Source: Pseudomonas sp. 7P_10.2_Bac1
Lineage (GTDB): Bacteria > Pseudomonadota > Gammaproteobacteria > Pseudomonadales > Pseudomonadaceae
Direction: 5' to 3'
Assembly: GCF_025465935.1 (NCBI RefSeq)
Contig: NZ_JANLNV010000007.1
Coordinates: 1 to 64,000, forward strand
Length of the DNA stretch: 64,000 nucleotides
How positions within the stretch are numbered: the first letter of the stretch is position 1; every line of letters begins with the position of its first letter. Positions 23,676-30,931 of the stretch are shown piece by piece. The notes beneath the pieces are model-generated. The model was not told where the DNA came from, did no database searches, and saw nothing but the letters and a program-made list of their open reading frames with translations. Position numbers and translations under genes: made by a program.

Positions 23676-24988
23676 TTGCCGCGTGTGATGCTCAGGCCCT
23701 TGAGCAGGCTCAAGGCCTGGCTCAACTGATAGTCATCGTCCTGCGGCATTGGTTTGGCTTTGGGGCCCGAACCGGTGGGTTTGTCGGCACCGCCGTTGCC
23801 ATTGCCGAGGTGACCTTGCAGGTCGGCCTCTTTGTAGTACTCGTTGTCTTGCTCGCGGGTGATCTTGGCACGGCTCACTTCGATGTCTGGCACGATCCCC
23901 TGGGCCTGGATGGAGCGACCATTCGGGGTGTAGTAGAGCGCGGTGGTGATCTTCAGCGCGCGGTCGTTGTTCAGCGGCAAGACGGTTTGTACCGAGCCTT
24001 TGCCGAAGCTTGGAGTACCCATGACCACGCCGCGTTTTTGGTCCTGCAGGGCGCCGGCGACGATTTCCGACGCCGAGGCGCTGCCACCGTTGATCAGTAC
24101 CACCAGCGGCACGGCCTCGCTCAAATCCTTGCCGGTGGCCGAGAAGCGCAGCTCGGAGTTGGGCAGGCGGCCCTTGGTGTAGACGATCAGGCCTTTCTTG
24201 ATGAAATGGTCGACCACTTCAACCGCCGATTGCAGCACGCCGCCAGGGTTGTTGCGCAGGTCCAGGATGATGCCCTTAAGCTTCTTGTTGCCGTTCTCTT
24301 TGCGCAGTTTGGCCAGCGCCGCGGCGACTTCTTCGCCGGTCTTGACCTGGAACTGGGTGATGCGGATGTAGCCGTAGCCGTCTTCGAGCAGTTGCGCCTT
24401 GACGCTCTTGACTTGGATGTTGGCGCGGGTCAGCGTCACGTCGAACGGCGCACCGCCACCGCGGACCAGGGTCAGGGTGATCTTCTGGCCGACCTTGCCG
24501 CGCATTTTGTCCACAGCTTCGGTCATGGTCAGGCCGTTGGTAGGCTGGCCATTGATCTTGACGATAAAGTCGCCAGCCTGAATGCCGGCCTTGCTGGCGG
24601 GAGTGTCATCGATGGGCGAGACGATTTTGATATTGCCGTCTTCGGACCCGACTTCGATGCCCAGGCCGCCGAACTCGCCGCTGGTGCTTTCCTGCAATTC
24701 AGCGAAGTCTTCTGGCCCCAGATACGCGGAGTGCGGGTCAAGGTTGCTGAGCATGCCCTTGATGGCGTTCTCCAGCAGGGTCTTGTCGTCTACCGGTTCA
24801 ACATACGCGGCCTTGATGCGGTCCATGACCTCGGCAAATGTACGCAGCTCTTCCAGCGGCAGCGGTGCCTTGGCACTGGCGGCGGGCGCCGCAGGCTGAG
24901 CGACTGGCTGGGCAGCCAATGCCAGTGGTGAGCCAATCACCAGAGCGATCGTCAGGGCCAGCGAGTTGAGGCGGGACAAGTGCGGCAT
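23672..24988 (-). CDS. ctpA: C-terminal processing protease, S41 family
   Basis: A periplasmic serine protease of the S41 family, 438 residues. After a signal sequence (SLALTIALVIGSPLALAAQ), a PDZ domain includes GGLGIEVGSEDGNIKIVSP and GDFIVKINGQPT. The catalytic Ser lies in GSASASEIVAGALQD and the catalytic Lys in SFGKGSVQT. The start ATG is preceded by TAGGAG; a longer reading runs into envC. In P. aeruginosa CtpA degrades peptidoglycan cross-link hydrolases, so its placement right after the hydrolase activator envC is coherent. The gap to envC is 35 bases. Confidence 0.95.
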   Translation of the reverse strand: MPHLSRLNSLALTIALVIGSPLALAAQPVAQPAAPAASAKAPLPLEELRTFAEVMDRIKAAYVEPVDDKTLLENAIKGMLSNLDPHSAYLGPEDFAELQESTSGEFGGLGIEVGSEDGNIKIVSPIDDTPASKAGIQAGDFIVKINGQPTNGLTMTEAVDKMRGKVGQKITLTLVRGGGAPFDVTLTRANIQVKSVKAQLLEDGYGYIRITQFQVKTGEEVAAALAKLRKENGNKKLKGIILDLRNNPGGVLQSAVEVVDHFIKKGLIVYTKGRLPNSELRFSATGKDLSEAVPLVVLINGGSASASEIVAGALQDQKRGVVMGTPSFGKGSVQTVLPLNNDRALKITTALYYTPNGRSIQAQGIVPDIEVSRAKITREQDNEYYKEADLQGHLGNGNGGADKPTGSGPKAKPMPQDDDYQLSQALSLLKGLSITRGN

Positions 24989-25023
24989 GTTGAACGAACT
25001 CCTACGTATTAAAGGTGATGAAC

Positions 25024-26310
25024 TCATCCTTGAGTGCGGCACCATTGTGCAGGGTCGCTGGGGCGGCCCTGCTGACGAATAGCAAAGTACAGCGCGGGTG
25101 TGGCTTGCCCGCCGCTGTTGCCCACGGTGGAAATCACATCGCCAGCTTTCACAATGTCTCCAGCCGACTTGAGCAATGTCTGATTGTGGCCATACAAGCT
25201 TAAGAAACCATTACCGTGGTCCAGAATGACCAGTTGCCCAGCACCGCGCAGCCAGTCGGCAAACACCACACGACCGCCGTGCACCGCATGCACCTGGGTG
25301 CCCGCATTGGCGCTGATCATCACGCCGTCCCACTTGGTCCGGCCATCATCGCCACGGCTTTCACCGAAGCGAGCAAGCAATCGACCATCAACCGGCCAAG
25401 GAAGTTTGCCTCGTGCCTGAGAAAAAGGTCCGCCATAAGAGACGCCTGCACTTGAAACCAAGGCACCTGGGGTCGACTTGACGGGCTTGCGCGGGGCGTC
25501 GGTAGCGACCGATTCAGCCTCGCGCTGGCGTTTTTTCTCGGCTTCCTGCTGCGCAATCAGGGCTTTTTGCCGCGCCTCTTCGGCTTCACGGGCCTGACGG
25601 GCGAGGGTTTCTTCAATGGTCTTGAGGACTTTAGCCAGATCTGCCTGATCCTGCTCGCGAGCTTGTAACTTTTGATCGCGATTTTTGACGTCGTTGTTGA
25701 TCTTGGTCAGGACTTGCTGGCGTTGGGCTCGGACTTTGTCGAGTTCGGCGCGCTGGCTGTCCAGGCTGCTTTTTTGCGTCAGCAGTTGCGCCTGTTGCTG
25801 GTTGATGTCGGCTTCGACGTTGGCCAATTGGCGCAGGGTTTCGTTGAACCCCTTGAGTTGGGCCAGACGGGCCTGGCTCAGGTAGTCGTAATACGTGAGA
25901 GTTCGGGCGAACTTCTCGGGGTTTTGCTGGTTGAGCAACAGTTTGAGGTATTCCTGACGACCGCCCTGATACGCGGCACGGGCCTGAATGGCGATCAGAC
26001 GTTGCTGTTCAATTTTTGCGCTGTTGAGTTTTTTCTTCTCACTATCAAGGCGCAGCAGCTCGCCTTCACTCTTTTTTAGTTCTTTTTGCAGGGCCTCCAC
26101 CTGCTTTTCCAGTTTGCCGATTTCAGTTTCGGTGCTGCGCAGGTCCTTTTGTGCTCCGGATTTCTCTTCCTGAAGCTGGCCGAGCATTTTTTTCAGCTCG
26201 ACGATGTCCTGACGCGTGGCGTCCAACTGCTGTTGAGTTTGTGCGCGCTCGTCGGCAAACGCCGGTTGGAGCAGGCATGCGAGGGTCAGGGCTGTAAGGG
26301 CGCGAAGCAT
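25024..26310 (-). CDS. envC: Murein hydrolase activator EnvC (M23 family, degenerate)
   Basis: A periplasmic activator of N-acetylmuramyl amidases needed for septal peptidoglycan splitting. It has about 428 residues with a signal peptide (ALTALTLACLLQPAFA). A very long coiled coil (about residues 25-260) includes repeated Glu/Gln/Lys-rich heptads. The C-terminal LytM domain reads LVILDHGNGFLSLYGHNQ and ends ALYFAIRQQG. The usual HLHFEIR zinc motif is replaced by ALYFAIR, as in activators that have lost catalysis. It is the first gene of the envC-ctpA-YibQ cluster, downstream of gpmI on the same strand. Confidence 0.95.
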   Translation of the reverse strand: MLRALTALTLACLLQPAFADERAQTQQQLDATRQDIVELKKMLGQLQEEKSGAQKDLRSTETEIGKLEKQVEALQKELKKSEGELLRLDSEKKKLNSAKIEQQRLIAIQARAAYQGGRQEYLKLLLNQQNPEKFARTLTYYDYLSQARLAQLKGFNETLRQLANVEADINQQQAQLLTQKSSLDSQRAELDKVRAQRQQVLTKINNDVKNRDQKLQAREQDQADLAKVLKTIEETLARQAREAEEARQKALIAQQEAEKKRQREAESVATDAPRKPVKSTPGALVSSAGVSYGGPFSQARGKLPWPVDGRLLARFGESRGDDGRTKWDGVMISANAGTQVHAVHGGRVVFADWLRGAGQLVILDHGNGFLSLYGHNQTLLKSAGDIVKAGDVISTVGNSGGQATPALYFAIRQQGRPSDPAQWCRTQG

Positions 26311-26397
26311 GGGGCGGGCGACACCTGGAGGAACGAGACGGCCTAGTATGCCCGCCAACGTTGTCTATAAGGAATGGATGAAGGTGAAATTGTGGCC

Positions 26398-26464
26398 TGC
26401 AGGAGCGCGCTTGCTTTGCGATCTTTTGATCTTTTAAAAGATCGCGAGGCAAGCGTGCTCCTGC
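26398..26464. repeat. Paired REP element (inverted)
   Basis: TGCAGGAGCGCGCTTGCTTTG and an inverse arm ending GCAAGCGTGCTCCTGCA enclose GATCTTTTGATCTTTTAAAAGATC. It lies between gpmI and envC and may reduce read-through. Confidence 0.85.
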
Positions 26465-26477
26465 ACAAGGCCGTTGC

Positions 26478-28013
26478 TTAGGCGTCGACCAGGATGCTGG
26501 TGCCGGTCATTTCGGCAGGCTGAGGCAAGCCCAGCAGCTTGAGCATGGTCGGTGCGACGTCAGCCAATACACCGCCTTCGCGAACTTTGAGCGAACGCTT
26601 GCCGACATAGATGAACGGAACCGGCTCGCAGGTGTGAGCGGTGTGCGCCTGGCCGGTGCACTCGTCTTCCATCTGCTCGACGTTACCGTGGTCGGCGGTG
26701 ATCAGGGCTTCGCCTCCCACCTTGTCCAGCGCTTCAACGATGCGCCCTACGCAGGTGTCCAGACATTCAACGGCTTTGACGGCGGCGTCGAACACACCAC
26801 TGTGGCCGACCATGTCGCCGTTGGCGTAGTTGACCACGATCACGTCGTAGCGCTGATTTTCGATGGCATCGACGATGTTGTCGGTGACTTCGGGCGCGCT
26901 CATTTCTGGTTGCAGGTCGTAGGTCGCGACTTTTGGCGACGGCACCAGAATGCGCTCCTCACCCGGGAACGGCTCTTCGCGGCCACCCGAGAAGAAGAAC
27001 GTTACGTGGGCGTATTTCTCGGTTTCGGCGATGCGCAGTTGGGTCTTGCCGTTTTTCGCCAGGTAGTCGCCCAGCACGTTTTCCAGGCTGCCCGGTGCAA
27101 AGGCGCTAGGGGCCGGGATGCTGGCGGCGTATTGGGTCAGCATGACAAAGCCGGCCAATTTCGGCTGGCGCGCACGTTCGAATTCTTTAAAACCGTCTTC
27201 CACAAACACGCGGGTCAGCTCACGGGCGCGGTCGGCACGGAAGTTCATGAAGACCACGGCGTCGCCGTCTTCAACCTTGACCGGCTCGCCAACGGTGGTG
27301 GCTTTGACAAACTCATCGCTCTCGCCGCGGGCATAGGCGGCTTCAAGGCCTTCTTGCGCGGTGGCGGCGTTGAATTCGCCTTTGCCGTCGACGATCAGGT
27401 TGTAGGCTTGCGCCACGCGGTCCCAACGGTTGTCGCGGTCCATGGCGAAGTAGCGGCCGATCAGGCTGGCGATGCGGCCTTTGCCCAGCGTCTTGAAGGT
27501 GGTGTCCAGCAGCTCAATCGATGACGCCGCGCTTTTAGGCGGTGTGTCACGGCCATCGAGGAAGGCGTGCAGGTAGATTTTTTCAGCGCCGCGTTTGACG
27601 GCCAGCTCGGCCATTGCGATCAGGTGATCCTGGTGGCTGTGAACGCCGCCATCCGACAGCAGGCCCATGATGTGCACGGCCTTGCCCGCACCGACGGCTT
27701 TATCCACGGCTGCGCAGATGGTTGGGTTCTCAAAGAACTCACCGTCGCGGATCGACTTGGTCACGCGGGTGAAATCCTGATAAACCACGCGGCCAGCGCC
27801 GAGGTTCATGTGGCCAACCTCAGAGTTGCCCATTTGGCCGTCCGGCAGCCCGACATCCATGCCTGAGCCGGAGATCAGGCCGTTCGGCATACTCGCCCAG
27901 AGACGATCGAGGACGGGTTTCTTGGCCGAATAGACGGCGTTGTAATCGTGACTTTCACTGTGACCGAAGCCATCCAGGATGATCAGGATCAGAGGTTTAG
28001 GCGTGGTAGTCAT
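26478..28013 (-). CDS. gpmI: 2,3-bisphosphoglycerate-independent phosphoglycerate mutase
   Basis: This enzyme interconverts 3- and 2-phosphoglycerate in glycolysis and gluconeogenesis. It has 511 residues with two manganese ions. The first metal Asp is in [11 protein letters not shown], the phospho-acceptor Ser in [18 protein letters not shown], and the second metal cluster in [11 protein letters not shown] with [10 protein letters not shown]. The start at [11 protein letters not shown] matches the family; the frame extends upstream through the divergent rhodanese gene without support. It is transcribed divergently from rhodanese-grxC-secB, with about 147 bases between starts. Confidence 0.97.
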   Translation of the reverse strand: MTTTPKPLILIILDGFGHSESHDYNAVYSAKKPVLDRLWASMPNGLISGSGMDVGLPDGQMGNSEVGHMNLGAGRVVYQDFTRVTKSIRDGEFFENPTICAAVDKAVGAGKAVHIMGLLSDGGVHSHQDHLIAMAELAVKRGAEKIYLHAFLDGRDTPPKSAASSIELLDTTFKTLGKGRIASLIGRYFAMDRDNRWDRVAQAYNLIVDGKGEFNAATAQEGLEAAYARGESDEFVKATTVGEPVKVEDGDAVVFMNFRADRARELTRVFVEDGFKEFERARQPKLAGFVMLTQYAASIPAPSAFAPGSLENVLGDYLAKNGKTQLRIAETEKYAHVTFFFSGGREEPFPGEERILVPSPKVATYDLQPEMSAPEVTDNIVDAIENQRYDVIVVNYANGDMVGHSGVFDAAVKAVECLDTCVGRIVEALDKVGGEALITADHGNVEQMEDECTGQAHTAHTCEPVPFIYVGKRSLKVREGGVLADVAPTMLKLLGLPQPAEMTGTSILVDA

Positions 28014-28160
28014 AGATCCCACTCGCGGCGTGTTTAATAGAAGTATGAAGAAGACGCGCAGTTTAAAGCGAAGTTCATGTGGCGTCACCGCCGGGCGGGG
28101 TTTGGCGGGCCATGGCGGCTGTGTATACTGGCCCACATTTTCACGCCCTGGAACCTTCTG

Positions 28161-28574
28161 ATGGTTGATCACCTGATTGCATTTGCCACTTCTCACTATC
28201 TGCTCGTTGGCGCGTTTGTCATCTTGTTGGCGTTGTTGATCGCCCACGAGGTGAGCCGCGGCGGACGCAGCATCAGCACCGGCGAACTGACCGGCCTGGT
28301 CAATCGCGACGAAGGCGTGGTGATTGATATTCGTCCGGCCAAAGACTTTGCTGCCGGCCACATTGTGGGTGCGCTGAACATTCCGCAAGACAAACTGATG
28401 GCGCGCATTGCCGAGCTGGACAAGCACAAGGGCAAGACCCTGATCCTGGTGGATGCGGCTGGCCAGCACTCCGGCACTCACGCTCGCGAACTGTTGAAAG
28501 CGGGCTACAACGCCGCCAAGCTGTCCGGTGGTATTGCCAGCTGGCGTGCAGATAACCTCCCAGTGGTGAAGTAA
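28161..28574 (+). CDS. Membrane-anchored rhodanese-like protein (YibN type)
   Basis: A 137-residue protein with an N-terminal transmembrane anchor ([19 protein letters not shown]) and a rhodanese-like domain ([36 protein letters not shown]). At the usual catalytic cysteine position the sequence reads [15 protein letters not shown], with no Cys, so sulfurtransferase activity is unlikely and a scaffold or insertion role is possible. It sits two bases before grxC, as yibN does in E. coli (yibN-grxC-secB). The short upstream gap suggests a compact promoter shared with gpmI. Confidence 0.92.
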   Translation: MVDHLIAFATSHYLLVGAFVILLALLIAHEVSRGGRSISTGELTGLVNRDEGVVIDIRPAKDFAAGHIVGALNIPQDKLMARIAELDKHKGKTLILVDAAGQHSGTHARELLKAGYNAAKLSGGIASWRADNLPVVK

Positions 28575-28576
28575 CT

Positions 28577-28831
28577 ATGTCCAAGGTCATCGTTTATTCC
28601 AGCGACTATTGCCCTTACTGCATTCGAGCCAAACAGCTGCTGACCAGTAAAGAAGTCGACTTTGAGGAAATCAAGGTCGACGGCAAGCCTCAAGTTCGTG
28701 CCGAAATGGCTCACAAGGCAGGTCGTACCTCGGTCCCGCAAATCTGGATCGGCGACCGCCATGTGGGTGGGTGCGATGACCTGTTTGCGCTGGAACGCGC
28801 AGGTAAATTGGATGCGCTGCTGAACGTCTGA
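28577..28831 (+). CDS. grxC: Glutaredoxin 3
   Basis: A glutathione-dependent thiol oxidoreductase of 84 residues. The active site is CPYC in [16 protein letters not shown], the cis-proline is in RTSVPQIW and the glutathione-binding end is [15 protein letters not shown]. It is the middle gene of the conserved rhodanese-grxC-secB cluster and is separated from secB by 40 bases. Confidence 0.97.
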   Translation: MSKVIVYSSDYCPYCIRAKQLLTSKEVDFEEIKVDGKPQVRAEMAHKAGRTSVPQIWIGDRHVGGCDDLFALERAGKLDALLNV

Positions 28832-28871
28832 CTCTCATTCTCTAAAGCCCCATGATTATCAAGGACCTGTG

Positions 28872-29357
28872 ATGACTGACCAACAGAACACCGCTGCTGC
28901 TAGCGATGAAGACACTGCTCCACAATTCTCCCTGCAGCGTATTTATGTACGTGACCTGTCGTTTGAAGCGCCGAAAAGCCCGGCCATCTTCCGTCAGCAG
29001 TGGGAGCCGAGTGTTGCTCTGGACCTCAATACCCGTCAAAAGCCACTGGAAGGCGACTTCTACGAAGTGGTTCTGACCCTGTCGGTCACCGTGAAAAACG
29101 GCGAAGAAGTGGCCTTTATTGCTGAAGTTCAACAGGCCGGCATCTTCCTGATCAAAAACCTTGATCAAGGTTCGATGAGCCACACTCTGGGTGCGTTCTG
29201 CCCGAACCTGCTGTTCCCGTATGCCCGCGAAACCCTGGACAGCCTGGTGGTTCGTGGTTCGTTCCCGGCGTTGATGCTGGCTCCGGTGAACTTCGATGCT
29301 CTGTACGCCCAAGAGCTGCAGCGCATGCAGGAAGAAGGCAGCGCGACTGTTCAGTAA
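28872..29357 (+). CDS. secB: Protein-export chaperone SecB
   Basis: A cytoplasmic tetrameric chaperone that holds preproteins unfolded and hands them to SecA. It has 161 residues. The core [16 protein letters not shown], then [27 protein letters not shown] and [17 protein letters not shown] are diagnostic. The ATG at 28872 is preferred to a GTG one codon earlier. It ends the yibN-grxC-secB cluster and is followed by a strong terminator. Confidence 0.98.
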   Translation: MTDQQNTAAASDEDTAPQFSLQRIYVRDLSFEAPKSPAIFRQQWEPSVALDLNTRQKPLEGDFYEVVLTLSVTVKNGEEVAFIAEVQQAGIFLIKNLDQGSMSHTLGAFCPNLLFPYARETLDSLVVRGSFPALMLAPVNFDALYAQELQRMQEEGSATVQ

Positions 29358-29373
29358 ACAGCGCCCCGCCTAT

Positions 29374-29404
29374 AAAAAAAGCGCCTGAATGGCGCTTTTT
29401 TTAT
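29374..29404. terminator. Bidirectional terminator after secB
   Basis: Stem AAAAAAAGCGCC / GGCGCTTTTTTT with a TGAAT loop. It serves secB on the plus strand and trmL on the minus strand. Confidence 0.92.
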
Positions 29405-29424
29405 GGGCAACGCTGTATCCGCTG

Positions 29425-29880
29425 CTATTTAAACCCCAACTGGCGCCAGGCTTCGTAAACGGCCACCGCCACGGTGTTGGACAGGTTCAGGCTGCGGCAG
29501 CCTTCACGCATGGGCAGGCGCAGACGGTGATCGCTGTCTTGTGCGTCGAGCACTTCAGGCGGCAAGCCACGGCTTTCAGGGCCGAATATAAAGGCATCGC
29601 CTTCGGCAAACTGCACGTCGTGGAACGGCCGCGAGCCTTTGGTGGTAAACGCGAACAGGCGCGGATGGCCCAGGCTTTCCAGGCAACTGGCCAGGTCGGC
29701 ATGGCGCTTGAGTGGCGCGTATTCGTGATAATCCAGGCCGGCGCGGCGCAAGCGCTTGTCGTCCAGCTCAAAACCGATAGGCTCGATCAAGTGCAGGTGG
29801 CAGCCGCTGTTGGCGCAGAGCCTGATAATGTTGCCGGTATTCGGCGGAATTTCTGGTTGAAAAAGGATGACGTGAAACAT
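29425..29880 (-). CDS. trmL: tRNA (cytidine/uridine(34)-2'-O)-methyltransferase
   Basis: A SPOUT-fold methyltransferase that modifies the wobble ribose of tRNA-Leu isoacceptors. It has 151 residues, the small TrmL form. The family start MFHVILFQPEIPPNTGNIIR and the knot motifs FIFGPESRGLP and LRLPMREGCRSLNLSNTVAV are all present. An upstream extension of the frame runs antisense through the divergent gene and is rejected. Its ATG overlaps the divergent gene's ATG within the four bases CATG. Confidence 0.95.
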   Translation of the reverse strand: MFHVILFQPEIPPNTGNIIRLCANSGCHLHLIEPIGFELDDKRLRRAGLDYHEYAPLKRHADLASCLESLGHPRLFAFTTKGSRPFHDVQFAEGDAFIFGPESRGLPPEVLDAQDSDHRLRLPMREGCRSLNLSNTVAVAVYEAWRQLGFK

Positions 29881-30316
29881 GCACGGCTCCGAATATAAAG
29901 ATGGGCAGCATTCTACGCCTGAAGAGGACCCAAGGCCGAAACTATGGCCACGGGTTTTAGGTTCTTTAGTGATCGTCGGTGTGATGGTCGGGATGATGAT
30001 TGGCCGTCTGACGGCACCTGAGCCCACGGAACTGCAACAGATCGAGGTTCAAGCGCAGGGTCTGGTGGTGTGGTTCAACCACGAACCCCAGCTGCACGGT
30101 GAGTGGGTGGACGGAACGTTGGGCTTGTTGTTTGCGGCCAAGGGCGTACCGCAACAGGGTCAGCTTAAGTTGAAGGGGCGTGATGTGAACTGGCGAGTGC
30201 GTCGCACCGATGCGGGCTTGATGCTGACCTTGGTGGCGGCCCGCCCCCTCAAGGGCGACTGGGCCGGTGCGCCACAGGAAGGGCGCTGGCGACTGCAGGT
30301 GAACCTGCAAGAGTAA
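29879..30316 (+). CDS. Conserved membrane-anchored hypothetical protein
   Basis: A 145-residue protein with a cytoplasmic polar N-terminus, one transmembrane segment (VLGSLVIVGVMVGMMIGRLT, about residues 26-45) and a periplasmic domain rich in beta-strand residues (EVQAQGLVVWFNHEPQLHGEW). I do not recognise a characterised family; a similar gene is found between trmL and ntrC in other pseudomonads, as I recall. Its start shares two bases with the divergent trmL start. Its stop abuts the 3' end of the convergent NrsZ-like small RNA, so transcription of the two may interfere. Confidence 0.8.
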   Translation: MHGSEYKDGQHSTPEEDPRPKLWPRVLGSLVIVGVMVGMMIGRLTAPEPTELQQIEVQAQGLVVWFNHEPQLHGEWVDGTLGLLFAAKGVPQQGQLKLKGRDVNWRVRRTDAGLMLTLVAARPLKGDWAGAPQEGRWRLQVNLQE

Positions 30317-30545
30317 TAAAAGAGGGAATTCCAGCCTGCCTGTACCGGGTTCCCAAAAGCGTTGTTTGCGTTGATGCGCAAGGCATCAAGGCAAGGGTGT
30401 AAAAGAAGGGAGTCCAGGCCTGCCTGTACCAGGATCCCTAAAAGCGTTGTGCGCGTTGATGCAGAGGGCATCAAGGCTGCGGTGTAAAAGTGGGGAGTCT
30501 TGGCCTGCCTGTACCAAGGTCCCCTAAACCGGTGTTGCTTAGGTA
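30317..30545 (-). ncRNA. nrsZ: Nitrogen-regulated small RNA, NrsZ homologue
   Basis: Three direct repeats with a period of 84-85 bases each fold into a stem-loop that shows the same loop, TACAGGCAGG, on the minus strand. The stems are GGGGACCTTGG/CCAAGACTCCCC, GGGATCCTGG/CCTGGACTCCC and GGGAACCCGG/CTGGAATTCCC. The third is followed by TCTTTTATT and acts as the terminator. A near-perfect sigma-54 promoter predicts a start at 30545, giving a transcript of about 229 bases. P. aeruginosa NrsZ lies at the same place (after ntrC), is NtrC/sigma-54 dependent, about 226 bases long and processed into stem-loop units that affect rhamnolipid and motility genes. Identity is by locus, architecture and promoter. 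The target here is unknown. Confidence 0.88.
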
Positions 30546-30555
30546 TCAGGGTTAT

Positions 30556-30571
30556 TGCAGGGCGCGTGCCA
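30556..30571 (-). promoter_or_regulatory. Sigma-54 promoter of the NrsZ-like RNA
   Basis: On the minus strand the sequence is TGGCACGCGCCCTGCA, matching TGGCAC-N5-TTGCA at 10 of 11 defined positions with correct GG/GC spacing. The predicted start is 30545, just before the first stem-loop. Confidence 0.85.
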
Positions 30572-30608
30572 GTTTTGTTTTTTTGCTGTTATTTTCTTTG
30601 CATGCACG

Positions 30609-30637
30609 CAAAAGCCCCGGAATCCGGGGCTTTTGAA
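30609..30637 (-). terminator. Terminator downstream of ntrC
   Basis: Stem AAAAGCCCCGG / CCGGGGCTTTT with a 3-base loop, flanked by A/T on both sides. It lies about 300 bases past the ntrC stop and upstream of the NrsZ promoter, so it isolates the small RNA from ntrBC read-through. Confidence 0.85.
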
Positions 30638-30688
30638 TGTGAGGCGGGTGTGTTGTGCGGAGTAGCTCAGGTGCTTGGGTTAGTTCAG

Positions 30689-30705
30689 TGCACAGAAGTG
30701 GGGCG
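30689..30705. promoter_or_regulatory. Putative NtrC-binding site 1 of nrsZ
   Basis: TGCACAGAAGTGGGGCG matches the NtrC palindrome TGCACCA-N3-TGGTGCA at 10 of 14 positions. Its centre is about 152 bases upstream of the predicted nrsZ start. Confidence 0.65.
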
Positions 30706-30708
30706 AGA

Positions 30709-30725
30709 TGCATACCCGTGGTGCG
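30709..30725. promoter_or_regulatory. Putative NtrC-binding site 2 of nrsZ
   Basis: TGCATACCCGTGGTGCG matches the NtrC palindrome at 10 of 14 positions. It is 20 bases, about two helical turns, from site 1, as expected for cooperative binding. Confidence 0.7.
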
Positions 30726-30790
30726 GGGTTCAAAACGTGTAGGAGCAGCCGTTCGACGAAACCCAAAATAAGTGACCGTTTCCTAATGCT

Positions 30791-30866
30791 CTGTAGGAGC
30801 TTGCCTCGCGAGCTGTTGATCTTAATCTAAGAGCCCTCTCCCGAAGGAGAGGGAACCGATTGGGGG
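30791..30866. repeat. Half REP followed by fragment of the GAGAGGG repeat family
   Basis: CTGTAGGAGCTTGCCTCGCGAG is one REP arm without a partner. It is followed by CCCTCTCCCGAAGGAGAGGG and AACCGATTGGGGGATGCTG, which match the end and start of the unit in the 10931-11262 array. Confidence 0.65.
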
Positions 30867-30931
30867 ATGCTGAAGACACTCGGCGGCCTGTTTGCTGCGC
30901 GACAGCGCGGTCCCTCCCACAGAGAACGGCG

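Noticed and set aside
29881..30027. N-terminal extension of trmL by 49 residues
   Set aside because: TrmL proteins start at MFHVILFQP, and the extension is antisense to the divergent gene.
30660..30740. tRNA-like fragment (GTAGCTCAGGTG, GGGGTTCAAAA)
   Set aside because: No acceptor or anticodon stem can be formed; the segment is better explained by the two NtrC palindromes.
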